From NCBI RefSeq assembly GCF_003149045.1, contig NZ_QGDU01000010.1, positions 1 to 64,000 on the forward strand: 64,000 nucleotides of DNA, given 5' to 3'. Positions 24,773-32,781 of the stretch are shown one piece after another. The notes beneath the pieces are model-generated. The model did no database searches. It was not told where the DNA came from and was given only the letters and a program-made list of their open reading frames with translations. A program made the position numbers and the translations under genes. Position 1 is the first letter of the stretch; the number at the start of each line of letters is the position of its first letter. Source of the stretch: Fibrobacter sp. UWR4 (GTDB taxonomy: Bacteria; Fibrobacterota; Fibrobacteria; Fibrobacterales; Fibrobacteraceae).

Positions 24773-26553
24773 ACAAGAATACCCTTTTCGGAACCATCCT
24801 CGTTGTGGCGATCATGGTTGCCTGGTTTGGCTTTGGCCTTTCCGGAAAGCAGGCTCCTGCTGCTGCAACTCCGGCTGCAACTGAAGCAATCGCTCCCCAG
24901 AGCGAGACTTTGGCTCCTGCCGCAGCCCCTGCACCTGTAGCCGCCCCTGTGGCAGCCGCACCTGTTGCTGCTGATTCTGCAAACGCAGATTCCACCGCTG
25001 CTCCGGTCAAGGTGATCGAACCTCGTACTATCGTGGTGGAAACTGAAAAGTTCATCATGACGCTTAGCAACAAGGGGGCTAAGGTCCAGAGTGTGGTGGC
25101 CAAGGTCCTGCCGGACTCTACAGGTGCTTTCCCGGAACTGATCCAGGATACCACTCTGGGAGCCCTGAACCTGAAACTTGGCGCCTTCGACCTGGGTGCT
25201 GTTCTCTTTGATGCCGGCGAAGTACCCGAAAAGATCGTTGTGGAATCTGATACGACTGTTCAGTTTGTCTTTACAGAAGGAGCAAGCCAGGTAATCCGCT
25301 CCTACAGCTTCACCAAGGATGGCGTTGCTGTTCGTCAGGTGAACAAGTTCATCGGTTTCCAACCCCGCGGTTACGAACTGGCTATGGATGGCGGCCTGAA
25401 GGAAACGGAAGTGATTCCCACGGGTCGTAGCGTCGGTGGCAACTCCTACTACTTTAGCGAAATCATTTACAACAACACCAAGAATGTTGAACGTGAAATG
25501 AATAAGGATGGCGGCGTTCTGGAAAATGAAACCGGCCGCGTAAGCTGGGCTGGCCTTCGCCGCAAGTACATCGCCATGACCATGCAGTTCGACACTCCGG
25601 TGGCAGCTTCCATCAGCGCTACCCCCATGAAGGTTCTCGAAAATGATGCCGATCCGGGTACCTACAAGCTTTCTCTCCGTGACGAAATCCGTTCCGATTC
25701 TCTGGCTTACAGCCTGATGGTACTTCCCTTGGAATGGAACCAGCTGGAAGCTCTGGACAAGGGTTACGAAAAGGTCATCGTCAGCGGTTGGCGCTGGTGC
25801 GGTGCTGACGTGTGGTTTGTCTTTATCTGCAAGATCCTTCTGAAGCTCTTGAACCTGTTCTACAGCATTATTCCGAACTACGGTATTGCAATTATCATTG
25901 TGACCTTCATTGTTCGCGGTATCACCACTCCGTTTACCGTCAAGCAGATGAAGTCTACCAGCGCAATGTCCAAGCTGAAACCTCAGCTGGACGAAATCAA
26001 CGTGAAGTATCGTAGCGATCCCCAGAAGAAGCAGGCTGCCATTATGGAACTCTACCAGAAGAACGGCGTGAATCCGCTGGCTAGCTGCACTGGTGGCTGC
26101 TTGCCCATGATTTTCCAGATGCCTATCTTTATGGGTCTGTTCTTCGTGCTGGGTCGTGCTATTGAACTTCGCGGTCAGCCCGCATTCCTGTGGATCTCTG
26201 ACTTGAGCCGTAGTGACGTGGTGTTCAGCGGATTTAGCATTCCGTTCATCATGCCTGCAGGTCTTGCCCTGCTTCCCATTATCATGGTGATCACTACTTA
26301 CTTCCAAACCAAGGTAACCATGGGCGGTAACGCCGGTATGGATCCTGCACAGGCCAAGATGATGACCTGGATGATGCCAGCCATGATGTTCCTGTTCAGT
26401 GCCGTGATGCCTTCTGGCTTGGTGCTTTACTGGATCGTTTCCAACATATGGAGCATTGCCCAGTACAAGATTATCCGTCGTGACCAGAATGGTTCCTCCT
26501 CCAATAAGACGGTGAAGGGCAAGAAGGTCCAGGACGCAGAAATCGTGAAGTAA
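24769..26553 (+). CDS. yidC: Membrane protein insertase YidC
   Basis: YidC/Oxa1 family insertase of 594 residues. An N-terminal helix (about 6-26) is followed by an Ala/Pro-rich linker (about 28-80), a large periplasmic beta domain (about 85-340) and five C-terminal helices. Within them, PFTVKQMKSTSAMSKLKPQL is the conserved amphipathic and basic loop and TGGCLPMIFQMPIFMGLFF the helical hairpin. The C-terminus ends in a basic tail (KTVKGKK). The length and the large periplasmic domain match Gram-negative YidC. It is the last gene of the rpmH cluster and is followed by a terminator. Confidence 0.96.
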   Translation: MNKNTLFGTILVVAIMVAWFGFGLSGKQAPAAATPAATEAIAPQSETLAPAAAPAPVAAPVAAAPVAADSANADSTAAPVKVIEPRTIVVETEKFIMTLSNKGAKVQSVVAKVLPDSTGAFPELIQDTTLGALNLKLGAFDLGAVLFDAGEVPEKIVVESDTTVQFVFTEGASQVIRSYSFTKDGVAVRQVNKFIGFQPRGYELAMDGGLKETEVIPTGRSVGGNSYYFSEIIYNNTKNVEREMNKDGGVLENETGRVSWAGLRRKYIAMTMQFDTPVAASISATPMKVLENDADPGTYKLSLRDEIRSDSLAYSLMVLPLEWNQLEALDKGYEKVIVSGWRWCGADVWFVFICKILLKLLNLFYSIIPNYGIAIIIVTFIVRGITTPFTVKQMKSTSAMSKLKPQLDEINVKYRSDPQKKQAAIMELYQKNGVNPLASCTGGCLPMIFQMPIFMGLFFVLGRAIELRGQPAFLWISDLSRSDVVFSGFSIPFIMPAGLALLPIIMVITTYFQTKVTMGGNAGMDPAQAKMMTWMMPAMMFLFSAVMPSGLVLYWIVSNIWSIAQYKIIRRDQNGSSSNKTVKGKKVQDAEIVK

Positions 26554-26577
26554 AAAACTTATCCACGGAAATTTAAG

Positions 26578-26606
26578 AGAGCAGACCATCTGGGCCTGCT
26601 CTTTTT
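26578..26606 (+). terminator. Rho-independent terminator after yidC
   Basis: AGAGCAG and CTGCTCT pair around an 11-base loop and are followed by a run of five T, 25 bases after the yidC stop. Confidence 0.75.
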
Positions 26607-26644
26607 GTTATTATTGAGATGAATAACAACAAAAGGGGTTAGTT

Positions 26645-28216
26645 ATGAAAAACAAGACTCTCAAGTTTTTAATGTCTGCAGCGGTTGCTGCGTTCTTTGT
26701 CGGCTGTTCTTCCGACAGCCATTCTCCTAGCAAACCTAAGGATGAAGCTCCCCAGAGTAGCTCTTCCGTAAATATTGATGAATTGCTAGGCATCAGTTCC
26801 AGCTCTGTTGGTGCTTCTGGTTCTGTAGACAAAAGCTCTGCAAGTACCGCGAAGTCTTCCAATTCCAATGCTACCGTAAGTTCTTCTTCCAAGGGATCTT
26901 CTTCTGTGGTGAAGCCGGTAGATACTGAAATTGTTCGCTCTGCTTGCGATAGCAAGATGGATGACGCTGGTTTCCAGGCTCTTGATGCTACCAACTCCAA
27001 GGCTTTTGAGCTGTTCAAGACCTTGGGCGATAAACAGTTTAGCGATGCAAAGGATTTGAGTGCAGAAGTGAAGCCCATGTATGCAAAGATCCTGCAGAAG
27101 TATCCCAATAGTTGCGGCGCTCAGCTGGGTTATGCTGTAGCCAACTTGGTGGACTTGATCAACAATCAGGAAATCAAGAAGTTCTTTGATACTGGCGATG
27201 CTGCTGACGAGGCTACCTGGCTTTACGAAGGTAATATCAAGACTTCCAAGTTCCTGAAGAGCTTTGCCAATAGGGCCGGTGAATCTATCACCATTAACGC
27301 TCAGAATATTATTGCGACTCAGATTCTCCCTGCCTTGGATACTTCTATCGCCTATATGCAGAACGTCCTTGCATATGACGATTACACCATGCAGTTCATG
27401 GCTGATGGAAAAAAGCGTGAACTGGACAAGAGTGAATTCGGTCCTGCAATTGGCGCCATGTTCGGCACCAAGGCGATCCTTACCATATTGGTGAGCCTGA
27501 ACTTTGAATTTGACGATAACGGCTCTTATGACTGGTACACTTACATGACGGACGTAAGTCTTACCGATGTGGGTGTGCATAACGAAAAGCAGACCAACGC
27601 CATTAAGTTCCTGGCAAGTTTGCTGGGCAAGAATGGCGCCTTCTCGACCGTAAACTCCGGCTGGGAAAAACAGTGGAACTCTGTTCCAGCCTTGCTGGAC
27701 AGCGCCCTCCGCGAAACTCGTGCAGGCCTCAAGTATGGCATTAACGAATCCATGGAAGAAGGCTCTCAGGTTTATGACATTTATGTGGTGGGTGATGGTG
27801 CCGACGCCGATGTCAGCGTAAAGGACTTGCAGGATGCTGTAAGCGCCATTGATGTGGTCCTGAACGAAGTACTGGATGGCCCCTATGTCATTGATTTCGG
27901 TGATTTTAGAGGAGACCTGGATTACCAGCTGACTATCGACATCAGAAAGTTCTTTGAAAATACCAAGGGCTATGAACCGTTCCTGCCTTACTACGTATTT
28001 GAAGATCCTTCCGATTTCGGAACATTCTACTTTACGGATGCTGATGGTAAGAAGACTGCTTCTCTCCGTGATTTCCAGGGTGATAATAGCCGAATGACCG
28101 AAGCGAATGTCTACAACAAGCTGTATTTCCCTGATCCGTCCTTTGGTGGAGTCTTCCCCAAGTTCAAGACTCAGAAGGATGTCTGGGACTTCCTGATTCA
28201 GCTTGATCGTCTGTAG
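26645..28216 (+). CDS. Lipoprotein with Ser-rich linker, unknown function
   Basis: A 523-residue lipoprotein: signal peptide with lipobox FVGC (Cys at about residue 20), then a low-complexity Ser linker (about 21-95: SSSVNIDEL, SSSSVGAS, KGSSSVVK). The remainder (about 97-523) is a mostly helical domain starting with ACDSKMDDAGFQALD and containing AQLGYAVANL (tetratricopeptide-like) early on. It resembles imelysin-type or TPR-bearing periplasmic proteins only loosely, so I do not name a family. AAAGGGG precedes the ATG. The downstream 28224 gene starts right after its stop and is probably co-transcribed. Confidence 0.75.
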   Translation: MKNKTLKFLMSAAVAAFFVGCSSDSHSPSKPKDEAPQSSSSVNIDELLGISSSSVGASGSVDKSSASTAKSSNSNATVSSSSKGSSSVVKPVDTEIVRSACDSKMDDAGFQALDATNSKAFELFKTLGDKQFSDAKDLSAEVKPMYAKILQKYPNSCGAQLGYAVANLVDLINNQEIKKFFDTGDAADEATWLYEGNIKTSKFLKSFANRAGESITINAQNIIATQILPALDTSIAYMQNVLAYDDYTMQFMADGKKRELDKSEFGPAIGAMFGTKAILTILVSLNFEFDDNGSYDWYTYMTDVSLTDVGVHNEKQTNAIKFLASLLGKNGAFSTVNSGWEKQWNSVPALLDSALRETRAGLKYGINESMEEGSQVYDIYVVGDGADADVSVKDLQDAVSAIDVVLNEVLDGPYVIDFGDFRGDLDYQLTIDIRKFFENTKGYEPFLPYYVFEDPSDFGTFYFTDADGKKTASLRDFQGDNSRMTEANVYNKLYFPDPSFGGVFPKFKTQKDVWDFLIQLDRL

Positions 28217-28223
28217 TCTTCGC

Positions 28224-29702
28224 TTGCATCGCGATATACTAAAAATAGTTCTCGGGCTGCTGCTCCTTACAGTGGGCAGCTTCGCCTGGAATACAAAGGC
28301 CCTTGTGGATTGCAATGGCCTTTTTTTGCTTGACCAGAAGGAACGTAAAATTAGCGCTTCCGCCTGCATTGTTTCGGATTCCACTCAGGTGAAAAACTGG
28401 ATGGTGCAGGGTGGCTATGCCCAGTTGGGTTTTGAAGGAAGCTGGAAATACGATGGCATGAACGAGTTCTATACCTGGACTCTTTCCGGTAGCAAGGATT
28501 TGAATCTGGGATATGCTTCTGTGCAGTCTGATTTTAGGCACATAAACTTTCGCATAGATGCGATGTCGTTGCCTCTGTTGGCTGCGACTACCCACTGGGA
28601 CGCTCTGGATTCCATGATCTATGCCAGTGCTACTTATGGACGGGGACGTATAGATTCTGTTCACGTAAAGTGGAAGTCCGCTGCGACGCTGAATATTATC
28701 CCTGTGGTGCAGGGCGCCTATGAAAATACGTTCCAGTTCAGACGCTTCAAGTTAGGATCTAAACTGGATCATCACCAGATGGATGTGGGTTTCACCTATG
28801 GTGATACGGATCCCGTAACGGATCGCGAAGGCTACGTATTTAGTGACTCCTCGAATTTCTGGGCGATTGATCCTTCCTATACTTACAGAAATTTTCCCCA
28901 TGAATTTTCTGCAGATTACGTGTATATCTATGCGGACCAACATTTCTTTGGCTTGCTGCGAGAAGAAGGTAGCGAAAAACGATTCTTCTATTTGCCTGCA
29001 GGCTTGGATGTGAACCTGCTTCATCTGAATTACAAGCATTATACCTATGCGGATTCAAATAGGGATGCTCATTGGGAAACTCATGGAACGTACGCTCAGC
29101 TGGACTTGAATATTCCTTGGGAAGAACGTCGCTTTTACGAGACTATGGCGCCTAACCGTGCGCTGACCAGTTCCATTATTAAAACCTTGTCCTTTAGCGT
29201 GTTTACCAGAAATTTCCGCGTGTATGGGACGGGTTCCTTCCGATTCGGGGATCTAGGTTACGAATATGACTGGGACATTGTGAAAGGCGGTTGGCACTTG
29301 AAACCTAGGGCTGGCATTGATGTGTTCTACTTGAATGCCCATGCGGAATTACGCAAGCGTACGGAAACCTCCAATGTGCTCTACGCAAGTCATTATACGG
29401 ATACATTGAGTTGGGATATTGATGTGGTGGGATCTATGGTTTCTGCGGGTATTGCGTTCGAAACTCCCAAGGAACATTTCTTTGCTTCATTGGATGTCTC
29501 TCAGGTGGTGCCCTTCTATTACAATCTTGAAAAGTACCCGCCTGTAAAACAGAGGGTCGTTATTCCGGAAGAAAATCCGGATGCCCCCATTGTGGAGGAT
29601 GTTCCTAACGTCAGTGAAAACGATGTGTCCCATGTGAATGATTTCTTTAGGCTTTTCAGAAACGGCTTTATGATTCGGGTTAAGGCGGGCGTTTTCTTTT
29701 AG
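28224..29702 (+). CDS. Putative outer-membrane beta protein
   Basis: About 492 residues with a signal peptide (hydrophobic stretch LKIVLGLLLLTVGSF, cleavage near residue 24) and amphipathic strands throughout (many Tyr/Trp on alternating positions), ending in an aromatic residue (RVKAGVFF). It therefore looks like an outer-membrane barrel. No family recognised. The start is uncertain: TTG at 28224 follows the previous stop by seven bases, while TTG at 28203 would overlap that gene by 14. Neither has a strong ribosome site. It is probably in one operon with the 26645 lipoprotein. Confidence 0.6.
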   Translation: MHRDILKIVLGLLLLTVGSFAWNTKALVDCNGLFLLDQKERKISASACIVSDSTQVKNWMVQGGYAQLGFEGSWKYDGMNEFYTWTLSGSKDLNLGYASVQSDFRHINFRIDAMSLPLLAATTHWDALDSMIYASATYGRGRIDSVHVKWKSAATLNIIPVVQGAYENTFQFRRFKLGSKLDHHQMDVGFTYGDTDPVTDREGYVFSDSSNFWAIDPSYTYRNFPHEFSADYVYIYADQHFFGLLREEGSEKRFFYLPAGLDVNLLHLNYKHYTYADSNRDAHWETHGTYAQLDLNIPWEERRFYETMAPNRALTSSIIKTLSFSVFTRNFRVYGTGSFRFGDLGYEYDWDIVKGGWHLKPRAGIDVFYLNAHAELRKRTETSNVLYASHYTDTLSWDIDVVGSMVSAGIAFETPKEHFFASLDVSQVVPFYYNLEKYPPVKQRVVIPEENPDAPIVEDVPNVSENDVSHVNDFFRLFRNGFMIRVKAGVFF

Positions 29703-29721
29703 ATGTTTTATGGATATAGCA

Positions 29722-29758
29722 AAAGACTCCTCGGCAAACGCCGGGGAGTCTTTGTTTT
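29722..29758. terminator. Strong bidirectional terminator
   Basis: GACTCCTCGGC and GCCGGGGAGTC (11 pairs, one G-T) around AAAC, with AAAA on the left and TTTGTTTT on the right. It separates the convergent 28224 and 29775 genes. Confidence 0.85.
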
Positions 29759-29774
29759 GATTGAATTGAGAGGA

Positions 29775-31682
29775 TTACTTGAATTTCATTACTCGGGAAG
29801 TATTACCTGTGCGGATGATGTAGGTTCCGCTGGTAGGTACGGTAATGTTACTTCCTTCGCCGCGCTTGATCAGCTTGCCCTTCATGTCATAGACCGCATA
29901 GCCCTTACTTGCGGAAACAGGTTTCACTGCAGTCTGGATTCCCATGATAGCCTTGTTCAGCACCGGGCCGGCCTTGAACTTGATGTCAATAGGATCCATT
30001 CCGTTGATGTAGATCTTAGCTTCGTTGGATTCTGTACCTAGGGATTCCTTATCCATATAGACGTAGATGGTGTCAATGCCGGAAGTACCGACTGTTTGAG
30101 TAGCTCCGTCAATGAAAGCGTATTCATTCTCACCAGTCTTTGCGTAAAGGTGAACTGCGGAATTGTTTGTGTAGACGGAATAGGAAACACCGATGGCGTC
30201 ATAAGGACTTAAGTAGGTGTTCTCAATGTCTCTAACCATTGCGGAAATGTAAAGCGGCGTAGGAACTCCTGCAACAATTTCGCTATTAAAGGTATGAGTC
30301 AAACCTTTGATGAGGTTTCCGTTAGTATCCAAGGCGTCGGCACTTTCCGCTGATAGAATTTCGACCGAGTAGCTCATGCGGAAGGCGGCGAGCTTCTTTG
30401 CTTTTCCATCGATTTCTACAAAGAGTGTCCATCTGCCAGGAGGCAGGCTTATAGCTTTTTTATTGACCTTGGGGTTGTAGGGGTCGGAAAGATCAATGCC
30501 TCCCTTATTCAAGGTGCCCGGCGTTAGCAACTGTGCGGTTTCGCGATCGAAAACGCTGCCGTTGGATAAGTAGTACCTGATGGTTGCTTCGGGCAGATTC
30601 TTCTTGATGGCTTCGCCGCAGAGTGTTTCATCTTGATCCTGACTGCTGGGGAATTCGCTACAGGAATTTGCCTTGCTATGAGCGTAGCACAGTTGATATG
30701 CTACTTCACCCATTACTCGGTCAAGGACGGGGAAAGCGGTAATTTCAGAACGACTCTGGAATGTACTTGTCATGTCTAGGTTAGAACTAATCTGGATGTT
30801 GTCCAGGGAAGATTCCTGATCGCAGTAGAAAATTTCCAGATTGTAGTAATATCCGTCGTCAAGCGCAGATCCTGCCGGGGACTTATAGGAGTCTATGTCA
30901 AGAACGACTCCATTGTGATCGCCCTGCGTTGTTGTTGCCTGTTTGCCATCAATGAACATCCAGGCAAGGCTAGCGTTGTGGACGCTAATTTTCTGGTGAG
31001 GCGCCTTGGCAAAGGATGCTTTTATGGATGTGCAGGTAGCGTAGTGCTTGTCATTGGTTGTGCTCCATGTGTCTTCAGTGACTCGCCTAAAGTTGGATTC
31101 TCCGCAAGATGCATCGCCAGTTCCAAAAACAGCTGCTAGCTGTTCCTTGTCTGTTACGCACTGGGGACCACAAGCTTCAAGTTTGTCAATTTCAGTCTTG
31201 GTTGCTGGATATGTGTTTGTGAATACGGAATAGGAACAAATGCCTTCTGCTCCATCAGGATAAATAGTGTACCAACCATCATCTCCCGGAGATAAAAACT
31301 GGTCCATGTCGGATACGAAGTACAGACTGTCTTGATCATATGCGGCAAAAAGAGTTTTCAGCGGAATGGGTGTTGGGAGGGCATTGACTTCCCAATTGCC
31401 GTAAAACCCAATCATGTCTTCCCGTTCCGTGTCGTTATTTCGATAAAAGACGACGTTGTCCGAAACATCTTCATCGACGGTGTAGCTGAACCAACCACAT
31501 TTGCCTGGAGCGACAGACATTGCCTTACCAGTCTTACCCCCGTCCAGACTGATCATGGGCGTCGCAAACGTCCATTCAGTATTACTCGGGGGAATGAGAA
31601 TGTTGATTGTTTTGGCTGCATGGGTGCTCTGCGCACCTGCAATTGCAGCAGAAATGGCAAGAATCGTATGAATCTTGTTCAT
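29775..31682 (-). CDS. Exported protein with C-terminal sorting-domain-like region
   Basis: A 635-residue exported protein. The chosen ATG at 31682 follows the site AGGAGGC and begins a signal peptide ending AQSTHA. Residues about 25-80 (NILIPPSNTEWTFATPMISL, then FSYTV) form a module of the kind seen at the start of Fibrobacter secreted and fibro-slime-type proteins. The C-terminal about 65 residues (YAVYDMKGKLIKRG, then ITVPTSGTYIIRTGNTS and VMKFK) resemble type IX secretion sorting domains (Por secretion CTD). This suggests export to the cell surface through the T9SS. The middle has several Cys and repeats of Asp/Ser but no domain that I recognise. Confidence 0.7.
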   Translation of the reverse strand: MNKIHTILAISAAIAGAQSTHAAKTINILIPPSNTEWTFATPMISLDGGKTGKAMSVAPGKCGWFSYTVDEDVSDNVVFYRNNDTEREDMIGFYGNWEVNALPTPIPLKTLFAAYDQDSLYFVSDMDQFLSPGDDGWYTIYPDGAEGICSYSVFTNTYPATKTEIDKLEACGPQCVTDKEQLAAVFGTGDASCGESNFRRVTEDTWSTTNDKHYATCTSIKASFAKAPHQKISVHNASLAWMFIDGKQATTTQGDHNGVVLDIDSYKSPAGSALDDGYYYNLEIFYCDQESSLDNIQISSNLDMTSTFQSRSEITAFPVLDRVMGEVAYQLCYAHSKANSCSEFPSSQDQDETLCGEAIKKNLPEATIRYYLSNGSVFDRETAQLLTPGTLNKGGIDLSDPYNPKVNKKAISLPPGRWTLFVEIDGKAKKLAAFRMSYSVEILSAESADALDTNGNLIKGLTHTFNSEIVAGVPTPLYISAMVRDIENTYLSPYDAIGVSYSVYTNNSAVHLYAKTGENEYAFIDGATQTVGTSGIDTIYVYMDKESLGTESNEAKIYINGMDPIDIKFKAGPVLNKAIMGIQTAVKPVSASKGYAVYDMKGKLIKRGEGSNITVPTSGTYIIRTGNTSRVMKFK

Positions 31683-31771
31683 ATAGCCTCCTAACTGATG
31701 AATGCCAGCTAACCCTTGCTGGCGATAGATGTTATTTGTTCCATCTGATGAAAAACTTAAATAAAGAAAAA

Positions 31772-31800
31772 GCAAAAAGGAGGATGAATCTCCTTTTTGC
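31772..31800 (-). terminator. Terminator, leftward
   Basis: Eleven-base perfect arms GCAAAAAGGAG and CTCCTTTTTGC around a seven-base loop, with an A-rich left flank that reads as T-rich on the minus strand. It lies 41 bases beyond the stop of the 31841 gene. Confidence 0.85.
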
Positions 31801-31840
31801 AAAATTGTGTGACGAATTTGACGAATTATTGTCAAGGTTT

Positions 31841-32770
31841 CTATTTGTATTCGTCTCCGTCCAGATTTTTCCTAAGTAGTTTGTACTTGGTCTTGATGGC
31901 GGTGCGAAGGATTGGCCAACCTACCTTCTGGAAGGGCTTTTCCCATAGCTTGTCTGCTGCGCGCTTGATATTTCCATCTACAGAGCGGGGGAGCCAGTCG
32001 GGATCGAAATCGCTAGCAACGCCTGCATCAAGAATCAGCTTCGCATAATTTGCATTGAGGGAATCGTAGGCGCCCCTGCGGATAAAATGAACCTTTTCCT
32101 TGAAGTTGAATCTGCTTTGGAGCAATTTTCGTTTGACGAATCCTGCGCCTTGTGCAATCAGTTCTGGATAGGCGAACATAACGGGCGCTTCTGTATGGTA
32201 TAGTGCTTCCATTCGGACTTCAGCCTCGTCGAATGTATTGGCGAGACCAATTTCCAGCTTATGGACTACATCGTAGAAGGTTTCCTGTTCCGGAGTTTCC
32301 ATCATGTGGAGGAAAAATGCCCCCAACGCAGGCTGCTTCAGGTAAAGAAAGTAGCTTTGGAGGTGGCGCCTGACTTCCGTATTTTCCGTTAAGGAAATTG
32401 CGTCCGCCGGGCTTGCCTCCGCCCTACGGAAGTATTCGTCAAACTTGTTCTGGTAATACACCATGGAGTCGTTGATCAGCAGGAGTCGTTCCAGGGATTG
32501 CATTCCCGTGGGGGCCTTGTCCTTCAGGTAACGCCGCCACATACCAAAGTCAAAACCGTGATTTTCCGTCAGGTAAAGATCGATGTTCTTTTCCTTCAGG
32601 AAATTCACAGTCTCCTTGGAAAGTTCGCGCCTGTTGGTCAGCAGCACAACTTTAAAGTCAGTCTCCGCTAGATGAGTGAGCGCAAACTGGACATAGCCGG
32701 GGAGTGTTTCCCCGGTTTGGTAACTGGCGTACAGAATAAGCTTTGTTACTTGATGAACTTGTTGAATCAC
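31841..32770 (-). CDS. Rhamnan-synthesis F-family (RgpF-like) protein
   Basis: A 309-residue protein resembling rhamnan synthesis protein F (glycosyltransferase-like, PF05045). The diagnostic region is LYLTENHGFDFGMWRRYL followed by LERLLLINDSMVYY (about residues 60-110), which matches the family. Such proteins help assemble rhamnose-rich surface polysaccharides. Here it stands alone, eleven bases after rnr, without other polysaccharide genes. The GTG at 32770 is the only good start, preceded by AAAGG. The usual RgpF is longer (about 580 residues), so this may be a shortened or single-domain version. Confidence 0.75.
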   Translation of the reverse strand: MIQQVHQVTKLILYASYQTGETLPGYVQFALTHLAETDFKVVLLTNRRELSKETVNFLKEKNIDLYLTENHGFDFGMWRRYLKDKAPTGMQSLERLLLINDSMVYYQNKFDEYFRRAEASPADAISLTENTEVRRHLQSYFLYLKQPALGAFFLHMMETPEQETFYDVVHKLEIGLANTFDEAEVRMEALYHTEAPVMFAYPELIAQGAGFVKRKLLQSRFNFKEKVHFIRRGAYDSLNANYAKLILDAGVASDFDPDWLPRSVDGNIKRAADKLWEKPFQKVGWPILRTAIKTKYKLLRKNLDGDEYK

Positions 32771-32781
32771 TTGTCGAACCT

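Noticed and set aside
26558-26568. Single DnaA-box-like TTATCCACG after yidC
   Set aside because: One near-match in 64 kb is expected by chance and it has no companions.
24736-26589. Long open frame of about 617 codons antisense to yidC
   Set aside because: yidC is certain by motifs and position; the antisense frame has His/Gly/Asn-rich content without domains and is a by-product of codon bias.
26786-28384. Long antisense open frame of about 530 codons over the 26645 lipoprotein
   Set aside because: The plus-strand gene has a signal peptide, a lipobox and a Ser linker; the antisense has no start signal or recognisable domain.
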